Source: Corella eumyota
Lineage: Eukaryota; Chordata; Ascidiacea; Phlebobranchia; Corellidae
Direction: 5' to 3'
NCBI GenBank assembly: GCA_963082875.1
Contig: OY720098.1
Location: forward strand, 14,818,001-14,882,000
Length of the DNA stretch: 64,000 nucleotides
In this document: positions 62,123-64,000 of the stretch, in pieces
Layout of the letters: each line of letters begins with the position of its first letter
How positions within the stretch are numbered: position 1 is the stretch's first letter
Translations under genes and position numbers: made by a program
Notes under the pieces: generated by a model
The model's database searches: none
What the model saw: the letters and a program-made list of their open reading frames with translations, nothing else
What the model was told of the DNA's origin: nothing

Positions 62123-63917
62123 TTAATGTTGGCTCTGGTCTGTGTTAACAAAACGGTGAATAGTAACACAGCCGTGTGAACAAGAAGGTCGTGGCATGTT
62201 AGTCACTGGTTTCAACTCAAACGAAGTGACGTCAAAGCAAAATACGACGTCGGATGCATCGGCATTTTCACCTCTCCCCCCTATTTAAAAAAAATGACGT
62301 TAATTTAGATTGTGACAAAAACACAACGGTTTATCAAAAAAAAAAAATTGTTCTAAATTTTTTTAATAATGTTACCTGTAATGTATAATTGACCACCACA
62401 TACAGTGATGCCACAATCCTCTAATTTGTCAGAAGATACTGGATGAACAACCCAATTATCTGTTAGGGGGTCGTAAGCGTAAATTGCCCTTTCAGCACCA
62501 CCTAAGGAAAACAGTGATTGTTAATATTTAAAAAAACGTAAAAATTTGGGAAGGGGTAATAACGAATTAATTCTTTTTAATTTTGTTACAATTTATAAAA
62601 AAAAAAACTAAAAATTTAATTCCACTAAAGATTGTTACAAAATCGGCAGCGTGGCGTAGTGATCAGAACACTTCCTACACTACGGGGTCTCGGGTTTGAT
62701 CCTCATTGATCTTATGCTGTACTGCCTTTAAGTAGGGCGTTATAAACGGTATAAACTTCTGCTGAGCTAGCACCTAATCAACAGTTAAATTATTGGGCAC
62801 TCATAACCTATAATATCCCAAACGGCCAAAGGTAACTCGAGACCGGGTCGGGGTAACTGTTCTATGTTTAGGTCGCGCATTCGACCTTTCCACATCAAGG
62901 ATAAAGATATACACAAAAAAATAAAATAAAGTGTAATTAAAAAATCTTGCCAATGACGTAAATGATTCCGTTGAGGGTATCAGCTGCAATACAAGGATGG
63001 GGGCAGGGCATTGGGGATTTAAAAACCCAATGGTCACTATCTGGACTATAACATTGAACCTTCAACAAAATTTAAAAAAAACATTAAATCAAGTATTAAC
63101 TAGTTGTCCGTAAGTGTTTTATTTCTGTAAATTAATAACGATCATCTTAGAAGCTTTATTATATGATCTTATAAATGACCTTTAAATTTATGTTGAATTC
63201 TCAAGGGTTGTCTATTGCATTAACAAAGTTATATAATATCTCAACGGTTAAATGTTATTATTTTATATAGATAGTATGATCATATGTCATAAAACGCAGC
63301 TGTGTCTTTAGAAAATAACGCAAATTGTTTACAACATTTCGAAGTTGAAAAATTTATTTTTTTTTACTTTATTATTGTTCCCACCATCGTCACTTCCACC
63401 TCCAATAACGTAGAGCTTTCCGTTACAAGTTGCCAATGCACAGTTACTTACTGGGTTCAGTAAAGAGGCGACCTCCTGCCAGCTGTTCGAAAAACTATTA
63501 AAAAAAATAAAAAATTTAACTTTATCCTCGATGTGGGAAGGGTTTCCTGAGGCAGTTTGGGATATTATAAAATATATTTGCCCAATAATTACGCTGCTGA
63601 TTAAGTGCTGGTTCAGCAGGAGTTCATACCGTTAATAGCGCCTTACCTAAGGGTGATACAGCATGAGATCACTGGGGATCGAACCCAGTACCTCATGTAG
63701 TGTAAGAAGTGTTTTGACCACTACACCAGGCAGTTAAACATAAACTTATTTTTATTGTATTCAAAACTGCTTACCTGTCATATTTTTCTACACTTTTTAG
63801 TCTATTTTTTCCATCGTAGCCTCCCACTGTGTACACGTGACCTCCTAAAGTCACCATTCGGTGGCGCCACCTTCCCTTACAAAGTGGTCCAATCTTGACC
63901 CAATTGTCTAAGTGGGA
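62123..63917 (-). CDS. KLHL24-like kelch protein, C-terminal part only
   Basis: Five exons join in frame to the last 220 residues: 63775-63917, 63368-63494, 62951-63059, 62376-62501, 62123-62280. Kelch blades are plain: GRWRHRMVTLGGHVYTVGGY, ATCNGKLYVIGGGSDDG, AADTLNGIIYVIGG, ERAIYAYDPLTDNW, VCGGQLYITGG and the closing GCVTIHR. Line-up with human KLHL24 as I remember it is close, including the WRHKMVVLGG, LYVIGGG, YAYSPLEDSW and LYITGGRDE equivalents; KLHL6 and KLHL35 are the alternatives. Such proteins use an N-terminal BTB-BACK part (off the window to the right) to bind CUL3 and the kelch propeller to hold substrates for ubiquitination. The intron after 62951 has a GC donor (ATTG|GCAAGA) instead of GT. 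Confidence 0.88.
62645..62928 (+). repeat. full-length SINE in kelch-gene intron
   Basis: Complete from GGCAGCGTGGCGTAGTGATC to the TTAGGTCGCGCATTCGACC block and GGATAAAGATATACAC plus A-run. It lies in the GC-AG intron, starting about 140 bp upstream of exon 62376-62501 in transcript direction and ending just downstream of the GC donor. Confidence 0.9.
63520..63733 (-). repeat. SINE with 3' internal deletion, kelch-gene intron
   Basis: Head and tRNA-like arm are intact (GGGGATCGAACCCAGTACC as reverse complement). The segment between the tail and CAGTTTGGGATATTATA is deleted. Confidence 0.85.
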
Positions 63918-64000
63918 CTAAAATATTTATCTTATTAGTTAATATCAATTATAACTTATAGAGTTCAAATGTAGAATTTACTTATATATTATTGAGTAAT

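Noticed and set aside
1-64000. CRISPR arrays, bacterial operons, LTR or Polinton-type elements
   Set aside because: No spaced identical repeats, ribosome-binding sites, long terminal repeats, or capsid, protease or integrase-like frames are visible; all genes are spliced animal genes.

Overview
The window is AT-rich metazoan nuclear DNA with spliced genes, short GT-AG introns and many copies of a tRNA-derived SINE. The gene set (REV1, TRPC4AP, CCDC180, ANKRD45, PDE9A, a KLHL24-type kelch protein and an LRR-Ig surface protein) is animal. Compact introns, AT richness and a mix of motile-cilium and signalling genes would suit an invertebrate chordate such as an ascidian tunicate. That assignment is an inference from overall character; no marker in the window proves it.

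Layout, left to right. (1) 220-7006 (+): 3' two thirds of TRPC4AP, a CUL4-DDB1 ubiquitin ligase substrate receptor; the start lies off the window. (2) 7430-13873 (+): a complete 18-exon REV1, the Y-family polymerase of translesion synthesis, of 926 residues. (3) 14337-26751 (-): a roughly 30-exon CCDC180, convergent with REV1. (4) 26752-27847: a divergent promoter region with two RFX X-box-like sites. (5) 27848-30980 (+): a six-exon ANKRD45. (6) 30981-37318: a long gap with no confident protein gene, one candidate spliced non-coding transcript and one composition island. (7) 37319-49577 (-): PDE9A cGMP phosphodiesterase, 8 coding exons and 427 residues, including an 8.5 kb intron. (8) 49578-54553: a gap with one candidate small secreted peptide. 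(9) 54554-58780 (-): an LRR-Ig protein with a signal peptide and a GPI-like C-terminus. (10) 59732-61137: a long foldback DNA element, then a 30-bp minisatellite. (11) 62123-63917 (-): the last five exons of a KLHL24-like kelch protein.

Repeats. At least 24 SINE copies lie in the introns of the left 30 kb and in the last 6 kb, and I see none from about 29.6 to 57.9 kb. That SINE-free block covers the ANKRD45-PDE9A gap, the large PDE9A intron and the PDE9A-LRR gap, and it carries six of the seven TGACGTCA palindromes I found. Three foldback or MITE-like DNA elements, a second SINE type with a 22-bp target duplication, and several local duplications are also present.

The coding models for TRPC4AP, REV1, ANKRD45, PDE9A, the LRR-Ig gene and the kelch gene were built by hand from splice sites. 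Each keeps reading frame through all listed exons. The two most interesting biological points are the X-box-bearing divergent promoter between two cilium-associated genes, and a REV1 that keeps its polymerase core and C-terminal domain but shows no ubiquitin-binding motifs, with PIP-like and SUMO-interaction-like motifs in the linker instead.
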